NCBI GenBank assembly: GCA_017527365.1
Contig: JAFXQD010000072.1
Location: 1-42,984 of the forward strand
Source: Oscillibacter sp.
GTDB lineage: Bacteria > Bacillota > Clostridia > Oscillospirales > Oscillospiraceae
DNA: 42,984 nucleotides
Direction: 5' to 3'
Part shown: piece by piece, positions 1-11,014 of the stretch
Layout: every line of letters begins with the position of its first letter
How positions within the stretch are numbered: the first letter of the stretch is position 1
The notes under the pieces: model-generated
Databases searched by the model: none
Told to the model about the DNA's origin: nothing
What the model saw: only the letters and a program-made list of their open reading frames with translations
Program-made: the position numbers and the translations under genes

Positions 1-2
1 CA

Positions 3-23
3 CCCTCCCCCAAAGGGGGGGGG
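3..23 (-). terminator. GC-only hairpin after the PTS gene
   Basis: A C-rich arm at 3-11 can pair with the G run at 15-23 around an AAA loop, giving nine pairs with one G-T wobble. It lies 15 bases beyond the stop of the PTS gene on the minus strand, where a terminator would be expected. The window ends before a following T run could be seen, so termination is inferred only. Confidence 0.4.
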
Positions 24-37
24 CTTGGAGAGGCGCA

Positions 38-2065
<2,028 letters not shown>

Positions 2066-2094
2066 TTATAACATATCTTTTGAGAAATTGTACA
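2066..2094 (-). promoter_or_regulatory. Promoter of the PTS gene
   Basis: On the minus strand a perfect TATAAT (2066-2071) lies 17 bases from TGTACA (2089-2094), a weak -35 box. The predicted start is near 2059, giving a leader of about 42 bases. Confidence 0.6.
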
Positions 2095-2234
2095 GCCAAA
2101 AATTCAAGCTGTTTTTGTGCGTTTTGCACTATGCCGAACGGTTTGTTTAGGGGGAGGCGGCGCTCGCCCCAGTTCAAGGGATTCGGGGCGGGGTTGGCGT
2201 CGCTCTCCGCTCAGGCAGAAAAATCTTGGGCAAC

Positions 2235-2810
2235 TTATCGCAAGGCGCGGAACAGCGTCTCCGCGCCGACGCCCATAAGAACCAACCCGCCCGATACCGA
2301 CGCCTGCCGGGAAAAGAGCAGTCCGAAACGCTTGCCGACGGCGAGGGCGGCGAGGCAGTCGAAAAACGTCACGGCGGCGATTATCGCCGAGGCCAGCAGG
2401 GCTTGCGGCAGTCGATAGGCGGCGATTGCGAAGCCGACCGACAGCGCGTCAACGGACGTGGCGAAAGCCTGTGCGAGCAGGGCGGCGCCGTCCAACGGGG
2501 CGGAGCGGGCGCCGGGCGGGCGCAGGAAACTTTCCAGAATCATTTTCCCGCCGACACAAAACAACAGCGCGGCGCCCGCGAACGGAATCCGGCGGCGGAG
2601 CCATAGGAAGCGCGACGCGGCGAGGCGCACTAAGCCGCGCCCGGTCATGGGCATGACGGCCTGAAACGCGCCGTAAGCCCCGGCGATTGCGCGCATACGC
2701 CGCCCCGACATCTCCGGTTCCCGCAACCCGTCCGCCAACGACACGGTGAAAGCGTCCATGGACAGCCCCGCGCCCAGCAGAAAACTATGGAGCAAAAACG
2801 CCTTTTCCAC
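2235..2810 (-). CDS. mntP: MntP-type manganese efflux pump
   Basis: A 191-residue membrane protein of the MntP (DUF204) family, which exports Mn2+ and protects from manganese excess. Both halves carry the family's paired motif around membrane aspartates: GLSMDAFTVSLADGL near the N-terminus (about 14-28) and SVDALSVGFAIA near residue 120. About six hydrophobic helices are visible, the usual number, and the length is typical. The start is GTG at 2810, preceded by a GGAGGGGAG site. The gene lies 128 bases after the last antiporter subunit and points the same way, so it may be the tail of that operon or have its own control. Family assignment is firm; the transported ion is inferred from the family. 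Confidence 0.85.
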   Translation of the reverse strand: MEKAFLLHSFLLGAGLSMDAFTVSLADGLREPEMSGRRMRAIAGAYGAFQAVMPMTGRGLVRLAASRFLWLRRRIPFAGAALLFCVGGKMILESFLRPPGARSAPLDGAALLAQAFATSVDALSVGFAIAAYRLPQALLASAIIAAVTFFDCLAALAVGKRFGLLFSRQASVSGGLVLMGVGAETLFRALR

Positions 2811-2820
2811 GCGCTCCCCT

Positions 2821-2857
2821 CCCGCGCCGTATTCGCTTACAGCTTATTCGGCGCGGG
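2821..2857 (-). other. Inverted repeat in the leader of mntP
   Basis: CCCGCGCCG at 2821-2829 is the exact complement of CGGCGCGGG at 2849-2857, with a 19-base loop. It sits just before the mntP ribosome binding site and could hide or expose it, or mark the end of the antiporter transcript. No T run follows on either strand. I saw no clear promoter elsewhere in 2811-2938. Confidence 0.35.
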
Positions 2858-2938
2858 CGCGGGCTATGCGTCCGGCTTGCGCTTGCGCGGGCGGCGGGTC
2901 ATTCTTCCGACTGCCGACAATTTCCGCGAATTTTTAGC

Positions 2939-5005
2939 TTAAAGCAAAATCAACAGGAATCCTAAAATCAGAATCACGCCGAGACAGGCCATCAGGAGCG
3001 CAAAGGAGAAGTGGAACGCGTCAAGGGCGCTGGCCGTGGCGCGGCGGAACGCCCGGAAGCGTCCGACGCGCAAAGCCGCTTGTTCGTCGCGCACTTTCAC
3101 TTCGCGGACAACCGTCCGCCGCAACAGGAGAATCAGCGCGTCCATACTGTCGCTCATGGCTTGCGCGAGCACGGAAGCCGTCAGGAGCAGTGCGCGGCAG
3201 GCGCGGCGCAAAACAACGTTTTCCGCGAACGGGCGCACGGCGTTGCCGCACAGCGCCGGGAGCCATTGCGCGAACAGCGGCGCGTAGAGCCGCGCATAGA
3301 GATTCAGCGCGGGCGGCCAGCGGTCGGCGTAGGCGCCGCGGGGGCGCAGTACGGGGCGCACGAACGCCAGATAGACAATCGCGCCGATTGACAGCGACAC
3401 CGCCGCGCCTTTGAGGTTTTCCCCGGCGAACGCCGCGAAACGCAACGGCGCTTCCGCGACGCCGAACGAGTTGACCGCGAAGTTTGCGATATGCGACACA
3501 ATCCACGGCTGTCCCAGCGGAAGCAGGAGCAACGCCGACAGCGTGATAACCGCCGCAGAGAGCGCGTTCATGCAGTCGGGGGCGTCGTCGTAACGCGCTT
3601 GTTTTTCCGCGTCGGCGTTGCGCTCTACAAAGACGCACACAAACAGCTTCAGCATATAGGCAAACGTCAGGCCGCCCGAAAACAGGAACACCCATTCCGC
3701 CGCGTGAAGGTAGCGCATAGTCGCGGCGCTCAGGAAGCCGATTTCCTCCGAGCCTTCCATTAAATGCGCAAGCCCTTCGTGGAGCATGGACTTTGACAGG
3801 TAGCCGTTGAGGAGCGGGGCGCCGCTAATGCCAAGCCCCCCGACGGCGAACGCGATTTTTAAAGAAGTCTTGTTGCGCCCCCAGCCGCGAATTTCGTCAA
3901 GGGAAAGTTCGTGAACGTTCATCAGCACGACGCCCGCCGCCATGAACAGCAACAATTTGAACAGGGAGTGGTTGAGCATATGCAGAACCATCCCGGACAG
4001 CGCGAGCGTCGCGCCCGCCGCCGACAGCGTCCCCGCGCCCGTCTGGACGTTGCACAGCGCGAAGGTCGCCAAGCCCGTGAGGATAAAGCCTATCTGCGAC
4101 ATCGACGAACAGGCAAGCGTCCGTTTCAGGTTCGTGGAAAACAGCGCGAGCGCCGCCCCAAGGAACATGGTAATTAACGCCAATGTCAGCAGGAACACGC
4201 CGAAAGCGCGGTTGCCGTTCATGAGTTCCAGCGCCGTCATGAGGATTCCGTACACGCCGACTTTCGTCAAAACGCCCGACAACAGAGCCGACGCCGGGGA
4301 CGGCGCGACCGGGTGCGCCATCGGGAGCCAGATATGCAACGGGAACATGCCCGCTTTCGCGCCGAAGCCGAACAGGACGCAGATTGACGCCGCGAAAACC
4401 TGTTTTGTATTCGCGCCCCGCACGGCGTCCCGGAGCGCGGCGTATTCGAGCGTCCCGCAGGCGTCATATAACAGGAAAAGCCCCATCAGCAGGACAAGCC
4501 CGCCGAACACCGCCACAAACAGGTACGCGTATCCGGCGCGAATCGCTTCCTTTGTCTGTTCGCGCATGACCCATGTGAAGGAAGTCAGCGACAGGATTTC
4601 AAAGAAAGCGAACGTCGTCATAAAATCCGCCGACAGCATGACGCCCTGCGTCGCGCCCAGCGTCAGGAGCGTGAACATCCAGTAAGCGTTAAGCCCTTCC
4701 CGCTCGTGCGCAAAGTATTCGCGGGAGAACAGCGACGTAAAAAGCCACATCAGCGACGTTACAAGGCTGTAGAGGGCGCGGAAGCCCGTCGCGGTAAAGG
4801 AAAGCCCGTTGATGAGGACATGGGGCACGGCGAAGGACGCGATTTCCCCGCCCGCCGCCGATACCGTCAGCGACACGGAAAGCCCCGCGCACAACGCCGC
4901 GCACAGCAGAACGACCGCGTCCCGCCGACGTTCGCCCCGGCGTCCGGCGAAGTACGCGGCGGGCCCGCAGAACAGGGGAAAGAATACGAGAAACGCAATT
5001 TGCAC
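2939..5005 (-). CDS. MrpA/NuoL-type antiporter subunit (fourth of four)
   Basis: A 688-residue polytopic protein of the proton-translocating NuoL/M/N-MrpA/D family. Two residues essential in relatives are kept: the helix-5 glutamate E136 (FFEILSLTSF) and the helix-7 lysine K217 (FGAKAGMFPLHIWLP). The extra C-terminal part (after about 480) holds a basic loop and a final hydrophobic helix, as in NuoL-like proteins. It lacks the MbhD/MbhE module found at the end of classical MrpA; those parts are encoded separately upstream (11011-11448 and inside 10013-11014). The start is GTG at 5005 with an AAAGGGG site. It follows the previous subunit by 19 bases. Confidence 0.88.
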   Translation of the reverse strand: MQIAFLVFFPLFCGPAAYFAGRRGERRRDAVVLLCAALCAGLSVSLTVSAAGGEIASFAVPHVLINGLSFTATGFRALYSLVTSLMWLFTSLFSREYFAHEREGLNAYWMFTLLTLGATQGVMLSADFMTTFAFFEILSLTSFTWVMREQTKEAIRAGYAYLFVAVFGGLVLLMGLFLLYDACGTLEYAALRDAVRGANTKQVFAASICVLFGFGAKAGMFPLHIWLPMAHPVAPSPASALLSGVLTKVGVYGILMTALELMNGNRAFGVFLLTLALITMFLGAALALFSTNLKRTLACSSMSQIGFILTGLATFALCNVQTGAGTLSAAGATLALSGMVLHMLNHSLFKLLLFMAAGVVLMNVHELSLDEIRGWGRNKTSLKIAFAVGGLGISGAPLLNGYLSKSMLHEGLAHLMEGSEEIGFLSAATMRYLHAAEWVFLFSGGLTFAYMLKLFVCVFVERNADAEKQARYDDAPDCMNALSAAVITLSALLLLPLGQPWIVSHIANFAVNSFGVAEAPLRFAAFAGENLKGAAVSLSIGAIVYLAFVRPVLRPRGAYADRWPPALNLYARLYAPLFAQWLPALCGNAVRPFAENVVLRRACRALLLTASVLAQAMSDSMDALILLLRRTVVREVKVRDEQAALRVGRFRAFRRATASALDAFHFSFALLMACLGVILILGFLLILL

Positions 5006-5024
5006 GGTTTTACCCCTTTCTCTA

Positions 5025-6515
5025 CTACACCGCCCCGCGTGAAACCGCGTCCAGAAACGTCATGACAGGCTCCGACCATACGCCAAAGGCGATGTTGGCC
5101 GCCGTGAAAAGCCCTATCGGGACTAACATCCGCCAGTCCGCCTCCCGGATTCCGGCGGCGCTTTCCGCGTACTGCGCGTCGGGCGTCGGGGGCAGGAACG
5201 CCCGCACGCTCACCGAAAGCGCGTACATCCCGCACAGGAACGCGGAAACGATTAACGCGACGACGCCGACAAAATCCGCCCGCGTCCCGGCGGCGATTCC
5301 CGCCGTAAGCAGCCGCCATTTCGACACGAAGCCGCAAAACAGCGGAATGCCCGTCAGCGACAGCGCCCCCAGCGTGTACGCCGCGAACGTGAAGGGCATT
5401 CTCCGCCCCTGCCCGTTGATTTCGTACAGGTACGCCTTGCCCGTCACGCGCATGAACGCCCCCGCGCACAGGAACAGCGACATTTTAATCACGCCGTGAA
5501 AAAGCGTGTGCGCCAGCGCGCCCGCCATGCCCCGCCCCGTCATGAGGCTGATTCCGAACAGGATATACGACAGGTTGCTCATGGTGGAGTACGCCAGACG
5601 CCGCTTGAAATGGCGCTCTTTCAACGCCATCACCGCCGCGAATACCATGGAGAACGAAGAAAGCAGTACGCAAAACGTCTGCGCGTAACTGTCCGAAAGC
5701 AGGTTTGGCCCGAAGGCGTAGAAGGTCAGGCGCATGACGGCGAACGCGCCGCTGTTGACCACCGCGACGGCGTGGAGCAGCGCCGTGACGGGCGTCGGCG
5801 CGACAGACGCCTTGGGAAGCCAGATATAGAGCGGAAAGACGGCGGCTTTCGTGCCGAAGCCGATAAAGCCGAACAGGTACACAAGGCGCATGAGGGCGGG
5901 CGGGTACTCGCTCGCCAGATTGCCGCCGAAGCGGAAGCCGCCGGAGCCGTCCAACGTGCCCATGACGACCGCGACAAACGCAAGCGACGCCCCCGCGATA
6001 CAGTAGGCGGCGTAGAGATAGCCCGCGTGGGAGCTGTCCGGGCTTCCGCCGTGGCTGACAAGCGGAATCGTGACAAGCGTCAGCATTTCAAAGCAGACGT
6101 ACATCGTGACGAGGTTCGCCGAGAACGCCACCGCCAACGTCACGCCGTAAGTCATGAGATAGAACGCGAAGAAACTGTTCTGCCGGGGCTCGCCTTCCAT
6201 ATAGGAGAACGCGTAGAGCAGGGCAAGCGGCCACATGACCGCAACCATCCCCGCGAACAGTATCGACGAGCCGTCCGCCATGAAAGCCACGGAAAAGCCG
6301 CCGATGAAGCTGTAGACCGTCGCCGCCTGTCCGTGCGGGACGTTCGGGAGCATGAGGAACACAAGGGCGCTTGTCAGACAGGCGGCGGTTTCCGTGAAAA
6401 GCTCCCTGTCCGGCCTGTCCATGCGCGGGAACGCCAGCATGGCGCCGCCGCCCAGCATGGGCAGGAGGATTGGCGCAAGCAATAGCGCAGGATTCCATTC
6501 CGTGCCTAACATCAT
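5025..6515 (-). CDS. MrpD/NuoM-type antiporter subunit (third of four)
   Basis: A 496-residue polytopic membrane protein of the NuoL/M/N-MrpA/D family. The helix-5 glutamate E143 (CFEMLTLVTIP) and helix-7 lysine K223 (GFGTKAAVFPLYIWLP) are present. The start at 6515 overlaps the stop of the upstream subunit by four bases (ATGA), implying translational coupling. A much longer open frame extends upstream to 7028 but is only frame overlap with the neighbouring gene. It differs from its paralogues in the segment after E143 (SHGGSPDSSHAG), so it is not a recent duplicate. Confidence 0.88.
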   Translation of the reverse strand: MMLGTEWNPALLLAPILLPMLGGGAMLAFPRMDRPDRELFTETAACLTSALVFLMLPNVPHGQAATVYSFIGGFSVAFMADGSSILFAGMVAVMWPLALLYAFSYMEGEPRQNSFFAFYLMTYGVTLAVAFSANLVTMYVCFEMLTLVTIPLVSHGGSPDSSHAGYLYAAYCIAGASLAFVAVVMGTLDGSGGFRFGGNLASEYPPALMRLVYLFGFIGFGTKAAVFPLYIWLPKASVAPTPVTALLHAVAVVNSGAFAVMRLTFYAFGPNLLSDSYAQTFCVLLSSFSMVFAAVMALKERHFKRRLAYSTMSNLSYILFGISLMTGRGMAGALAHTLFHGVIKMSLFLCAGAFMRVTGKAYLYEINGQGRRMPFTFAAYTLGALSLTGIPLFCGFVSKWRLLTAGIAAGTRADFVGVVALIVSAFLCGMYALSVSVRAFLPPTPDAQYAESAAGIREADWRMLVPIGLFTAANIAFGVWSEPVMTFLDAVSRGAV

Positions 6516-8047
6516 GCCAGCCCCCGTATCACGCCGCCGAAAGCGTCGGCAAACCAAGACCCGAACAGCCCGACGCATAGCGCCGCCGCGCACAGTACGG
6601 CAAGCGGAATCGTCATCAGCGCGGACGGCTCCGCCGCGCCCGACAGCGATACTTTCTGTTTTTTGCCCTTGCCCGTATTGGCGGAAAGCCGCTTCTGCAC
6701 GGCGGGGCAGTCCTTGAACGCCTCTTTCACGGAGAAATCCGCGCCGGGAAAGAACGCGTCGACGGCGACGGGGAGCAAATATCCCGCCGTCAGGAACGCC
6801 GAAACCAACAGCACGACGGGCGGGAGTATCGCAAAGACGCCCATGCCGTCGCCGATAGCCGACGCCGCCAGATACCACTTGCTCGCAAAGCCGCCCATGG
6901 GCGGAATGCCCACCAGCGACAGCGACGCTATCAGGAAGCACCACATCGTCACGGGCATGAGCTTGCCGGCGCCGCGCAGTTCCGACGCCTTGCGGCGTCC
7001 GAGTTTGTAAATGAATACGCCCGCGCACAGGAACAGAGCGCCCTTAGAGACGGCGTGGGCGGCGAATTGGAGCAGGGCGCCCGTCAGCCCGCCCGGATTT
7101 AACAGCGACAAGCCAAGCATGATATAGGAAATCTGGCTGATGGACGAGTAGGCAAGGCGTTTTTTCATGACCTTTTCCCGGAAAGCCATCATGGAGCCCA
7201 TGAAAATCGTGCCCATGGCCAAGCACATCCACGCGTATTGCGCCCAAGTCCCGCGCAGGAACCAAGCCCCGGCGGAGAAGTAAACAAGGCGTATCACGGA
7301 CAACACGCCCAGTTTTGCGATAACGCCCGACAACAGCGCGGAGGCGGGCGCGGGCGCGATAGGGTGCGCGGCGGGGAGCCAGCCGTGAAGCGGGTACATG
7401 CCCGCTTTCGCGCCGAACCCCACGATTCCGCAGAATATGACGGCAAGCAGGAGCGGCTCGCGCCCCGCGACGCGTCCGGGGTCGAGGAAGCCCCCCGCCG
7501 CGAACGCGTCCGAGTCCGCGCCGTACCAGTAGAGGCACACGACGGCCAGCAAGCCCAGCAACGCGCCGCCTATCGAATAGAACAGGTACTTTAAGGCGGC
7601 GGCAATCGCTTCTTTCGTGCCCTCGTGCAACACCAACGGCATGGAACTCAGCGTGGCAAGCTCAAAGCAAAGGTAAAGCGTCACGAGATTCCCCGCCATG
7701 CAGGCCGCGATAACCGCGCCCAGCGAGACGAAGTAGAACGCGAAAAACGTCTCCTCCCGCTCCTCCGCCGACATGTACTCGAACGCGTAAAAACATACGG
7801 CGGTATACGCCGGAAGGACGACGGAAAGAAAAATCCGCCCTATCGCGTCCAAGGCGAAGGAAAAATGCAGTCCCTGCGTAAGCGCAAAGAGCCGCACGGG
7901 ATTTCCGCGAACCATGCACAGCACGCCGAGCGCGTCCGTCAGGAGCATGACGGCGGCGTACCATGCCAGACGCTTTCGGCGCGGCATGGGGCGCACGGAC
8001 GCCGCGACGCCCGCCAGCATGGGAAAGAGGATGGTAAAAAACAGCAT
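6512..8047 (-). CDS. MrpD/NuoM-type antiporter subunit (second of four)
   Basis: A 511-residue polytopic membrane protein of the NuoL/M/N-MrpA/D family. Key residues E129 (CFELATLSSMPLVLHEGTKE) and K214 (FGAKAGMYPLHGWLP) are kept. A hydrophilic stretch near the C-terminus (about 465-480, with KGKKQK) is unlike the others and would face the cytoplasm. The start at 8047 is supported by a GGAGG site. The gene lies 15 bases after the previous subunit and overlaps the next by four bases. Confidence 0.88.
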   Translation of the reverse strand: MLFFTILFPMLAGVAASVRPMPRRKRLAWYAAVMLLTDALGVLCMVRGNPVRLFALTQGLHFSFALDAIGRIFLSVVLPAYTAVCFYAFEYMSAEEREETFFAFYFVSLGAVIAACMAGNLVTLYLCFELATLSSMPLVLHEGTKEAIAAALKYLFYSIGGALLGLLAVVCLYWYGADSDAFAAGGFLDPGRVAGREPLLLAVIFCGIVGFGAKAGMYPLHGWLPAAHPIAPAPASALLSGVIAKLGVLSVIRLVYFSAGAWFLRGTWAQYAWMCLAMGTIFMGSMMAFREKVMKKRLAYSSISQISYIMLGLSLLNPGGLTGALLQFAAHAVSKGALFLCAGVFIYKLGRRKASELRGAGKLMPVTMWCFLIASLSLVGIPPMGGFASKWYLAASAIGDGMGVFAILPPVVLLVSAFLTAGYLLPVAVDAFFPGADFSVKEAFKDCPAVQKRLSANTGKGKKQKVSLSGAAEPSALMTIPLAVLCAAALCVGLFGSWFADAFGGVIRGLA

Positions 8048-8062
8048 GGGTATGCCTCCAGT

Positions 8063-9625
8063 CTACGCGAACATCGCAAGCCCGCGCCGGATGAAGTCCA
8101 GCGCCACCCACGAGAACAGCCCCAAAAACAGGTTCATTCCGGTCAGCGCCAAGGCGGGAATCCAGTAGGAGAGCCGCCCGGACAGGGTTTCCGTCTCCGG
8201 GAAGGAATCGGGCGTATCGTCGTCGTTATGTTCGGCGGCGTAAATGCGCGGCGCGTAAATGTCGGCGCCGCCGCGCCCCGCCGTGTAAATGCGGATGACC
8301 GTCCGAATGAAGTACAGCGCGTTCAGCACGGAACTGACCGCAAGCGCAAGCATAGTGGGGAACAGAATCCCTAAATCTCCGGTCTCTACGGCGGCGACGG
8401 CAAAGAAGAGTTTCGCGGAAAACCCGGCGAAAACCGGAATGCCGACCATAGAGAAAGCGCAGAGCGTGAAAAAGATTCCCGCGCTTTTGTCGCGCAAGCC
8501 GCTTCCTTGCAGGTTCTGGAACAGCAGGCTGTCGCCGGACACCCGCGCAAGGCGCGGCGTCGTGAGGAACAACAGCGACTTTGTGACGGCGTGGGCGAGT
8601 ATCTGAAATATCGCCGTGACGTACCCAAGCGGGCCGCCCATGCCGAGCCCCATGTAGATATAGCCGATTTGCGCCGCCGACGAGAACGCGACCATTTTAT
8701 GAATGCTGTCGGCGCGTATCGCCGACACCGAGCCGAATACCATGCCCAGAATGCCCAAGCCGAACAATATCCGGCGAATGGGCAGGGTTTCAAAGACTTC
8801 AATGCCAATCACGCGCCAGTAAATCTTGAACAGCAGGAAGATATAGGCTTTCGAGACCAGCGCGGAGAGAATCGCGGCGGAAGTCGGGGTGGCCGTGCCG
8901 TAGGTGTCGGGCATCCAGAAGTGGAACGGGAACAGCCCGCTTTTTATGCCCAGCCCGATGGTCAGGATAGCGAGCGAAAAAGTGACGGTAACGGCGCCGC
9001 CCGGCGCCGCGACGATTTCCGAGACCGCCGCCCGCATGGGGAGCATGAGCAGGTGTCCGGTAAGGGAGTAGAGCAACACCACGCCCAGCAGGAACAGCCC
9101 GGAGCCCAACAGGTTCAAGACCATGTAGCGGACAGCCGCCAGCGTCGTGCGCCCGATTTCCCGCACAATCAGAATGCCGCAGGAAGTCAAGGTAAGGATT
9201 TCAAGGAAAACGTAGCCCGTGAAAATGTCGTTCGTCCAGACAAGGGACATCAGCGCGGCGGTCAGAAGGTTAATGAGCGTGAAATAGAGGTTGATTTTGC
9301 TGTGCTCAACGTCAATGAGCAGGAACCGCCAGCCGCCGAGCACGGAGCAGAGCAGGATAATCAGAAAGACAAGGGCTAACATCGCTTCCAGAACGCCCGC
9401 CCGGATTTCGTTCCCCCACGGCGCGGGGAACTCCCCCATGACATACGTGAACGCCTCGCCCGTCTTGCACACGTACCACAGAACCGCGCCCGTAAGCGCG
9501 ATAAGGAAGCACTCGTAACAGACGGTATAGCGCTGCGCCCGACGCCCCGTCAACATCATGCAAAGGACGCTCGAAAACAGGCTGAAAATAATCGTGAATA
9601 AGGGAAAGTTGCGGATAAAGCCCAT
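8063..9625 (-). CDS. mrpD: MrpD-type antiporter subunit (first of four)
   Basis: A 520-residue polytopic membrane protein, the NuoL/M/N-like subunit that directly follows mrpC, the place MrpD holds in standard Mrp operons. E142 (VFLEILTLTSCG) and K228 (LGIKSGLFPFHFWMPD) match the helix-5 glutamate and helix-7 lysine needed for ion movement in MrpD. It begins one base after the mrpC stop codon, with an AGGACAG site inside mrpC. I give this copy the mrpD symbol on position; the three following paralogues are left unnamed. Confidence 0.9.
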   Translation of the reverse strand: MGFIRNFPLFTIIFSLFSSVLCMMLTGRRAQRYTVCYECFLIALTGAVLWYVCKTGEAFTYVMGEFPAPWGNEIRAGVLEAMLALVFLIILLCSVLGGWRFLLIDVEHSKINLYFTLINLLTAALMSLVWTNDIFTGYVFLEILTLTSCGILIVREIGRTTLAAVRYMVLNLLGSGLFLLGVVLLYSLTGHLLMLPMRAAVSEIVAAPGGAVTVTFSLAILTIGLGIKSGLFPFHFWMPDTYGTATPTSAAILSALVSKAYIFLLFKIYWRVIGIEVFETLPIRRILFGLGILGMVFGSVSAIRADSIHKMVAFSSAAQIGYIYMGLGMGGPLGYVTAIFQILAHAVTKSLLFLTTPRLARVSGDSLLFQNLQGSGLRDKSAGIFFTLCAFSMVGIPVFAGFSAKLFFAVAAVETGDLGILFPTMLALAVSSVLNALYFIRTVIRIYTAGRGGADIYAPRIYAAEHNDDDTPDSFPETETLSGRLSYWIPALALTGMNLFLGLFSWVALDFIRRGLAMFA

Positions 9626-9626
9626 G

Positions 9627-10013
9627 TCATCTGTCCTCCAACTGGTGGCGGGAGAGCAGATAGAACTCGTCCACGTTCAACGTATGATAGCGGCGGTAAA
9701 GGCGTATGGACAACGACAGCATGACGGCGGTCACGGAGACCGAGACGACAATGCCCGTCAGGACAAGCCCCGCCGGGACGGGGTTTATATACGCCTCCGC
9801 GCTCTGCACGCCGTCAACAAGGATTGGCGCCTTGCGCCCCTCGATATAGCCCATGCTCGCAAGGAAAAGAAAGCTCCCCGTGTCCATGATGTTCATGCCG
9901 ATTAGCTTTTTTATCAGGTTTCCGTGGAAAAGAAGCATGGACAGCCCGATGACAAACAGGATAATGGCGGCGGTTTCTTCATAGTTCGCCAACAGCGCCG
10001 AAACGGTTTTCAT
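9627..10013 (-). CDS. mrpC: Na+/H+ antiporter subunit MrpC (NuoK-like)
   Basis: A 128-residue small membrane protein of the MrpC/MnhC/NuoK family with three hydrophobic helices. The family signature around KKLIGMNIMDTGSFLF follows helix 1. The second helix carries VDGVQSAEAYINPVPAGLVLTGIVV, as in MrpC, where the buried acidic residue is close to the ion path. Its start at 10013 shares one base with the stop of the upstream gene (TAATG). Subunit C packs between the large antiporter modules in Mrp and Mbh structures. Confidence 0.92.
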   Translation of the reverse strand: MKTVSALLANYEETAAIILFVIGLSMLLFHGNLIKKLIGMNIMDTGSFLFLASMGYIEGRKAPILVDGVQSAEAYINPVPAGLVLTGIVVSVSVTAVMLSLSIRLYRRYHTLNVDEFYLLSRHQLEDR

Positions 10014-11014
10014 TACGGTTCCTCTCCTTCCGTGCGTTTTTGCGGCGCGGCGCCGTCGGCGTCCTCCCCGCCGATAATCCCGCGCCGGAACAGGCTGTAA
10101 AAGCCGAACATCGTGCAAGCCACGACAAGCCCCACGGCAACGTCAAGCGGCAGGATGAGCCCGCCCGACAGTATCGCGCCGGGCGTCCCTTTCGGGATAT
10201 GGTTTTCCAGACCGTTCGCGCCCATGAAAAACACATAGCCCTTGGCGAAGCTGTAGAACGAGAGCGCGAAAAACGTTGCGCGGCGGAAAACTTTCCCCGT
10301 CAAGAAGCGGTCGACGGCGTCGTCCCCGCGAGTAGAGGCGAAAATGACCAGCCCCGCGCCCAGCACGGCGCCTCCGGAGAACCCGCCGCCGGGCGAAATC
10401 TGCCCGTTGAGCAAAACGTAGATTCCGAACATCAGAATGCAGGGCACGAGCGCGCCGCCGACGCGCCGCGCTATCGGGTCATGGTTGATAGGAAAGTAAC
10501 TTTCCTCCCGAATGCGGTAATAGTCCTCGTAAGCCGTGCGCATGTTCTTGCGGTCGCGCCGGAGCAGAACCATGACGCAGATGAGCGCCGTAAAGAGGAC
10601 GTGCGATTCCCCCAGCGTGTCGAAGGCGCGGTAATCTAAAATCATGCCCGAAACGATATTGACCGCCCCGGTCTCCTCCAAGCCGCGCTCAATATAGCGT
10701 TCCGCGACTTCCGCCGCACGCGGGTTCTCCGCGCCGTAGCGCGTGATATGCGCGACCATATAAAGGAACACCGCCATCAGGACAAGACAGCAAGCCACCG
10801 ACGCGACGCGGTACCACGCCGCAAAGGCGCGGCGCTCCGAACGCACCACGCGCCCCATGCGCGCTAACGCGGCGTCCTCCGCCTCGTGCAGTAAGCGGCG
10901 CTGGTCTTGCCGGGGCAGGTCGTGCCCGCGCTTGCCGTCCATGACGTTTTCCGTGAGGTCGCGCCCGCCGTCGAGCCAGCGGCGGAACGCCTTTTTGAAT
11001 GTTTTCGCGCTCAT
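10013..11014 (-). CDS. mrpB: MbhE-MnhB fusion (Mrp subunit B with an MrpA C-terminal module)
   Basis: A 333-residue membrane protein made of two parts. Residues about 65-165 look like the MbhE module that normally ends MrpA: a membrane helix, then an extracytoplasmic stretch with ETGAVNIVSG and YRAFDTLGE. Residues about 190-320 are the MnhB/MrpB domain, with PCILMFGIYVLLNGQISPGGGFSGGAV, the typical GGFSGG loop. A soluble, charged N-terminal segment of about 60 residues precedes both. The start overlaps the upstream stop by four bases (ATGA). The symbol refers to the MrpB half. Confidence 0.88.
   Translation of the reverse strand: MSAKTFKKAFRRWLDGGRDLTENVMDGKRGHDLPRQDQRRLLHEAEDAALARMGRVVRSERRAFAAWYRVASVACCLVLMAVFLYMVAHITRYGAENPRAAEVAERYIERGLEETGAVNIVSGMILDYRAFDTLGESHVLFTALICVMVLLRRDRKNMRTAYEDYYRIREESYFPINHDPIARRVGGALVPCILMFGIYVLLNGQISPGGGFSGGAVLGAGLVIFASTRGDDAVDRFLTGKVFRRATFFALSFYSFAKGYVFFMGANGLENHIPKGTPGAILSGGLILPLDVAVGLVVACTMFGFYSLFRRGIIGGEDADGAAPQKRTEGEEP

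Noticed and set aside
2811..2938. Manganese (yybP-ykoY) riboswitch before mntP
   Set aside because: The conserved core motifs of that riboswitch are not seen; only a plain inverted repeat is present.
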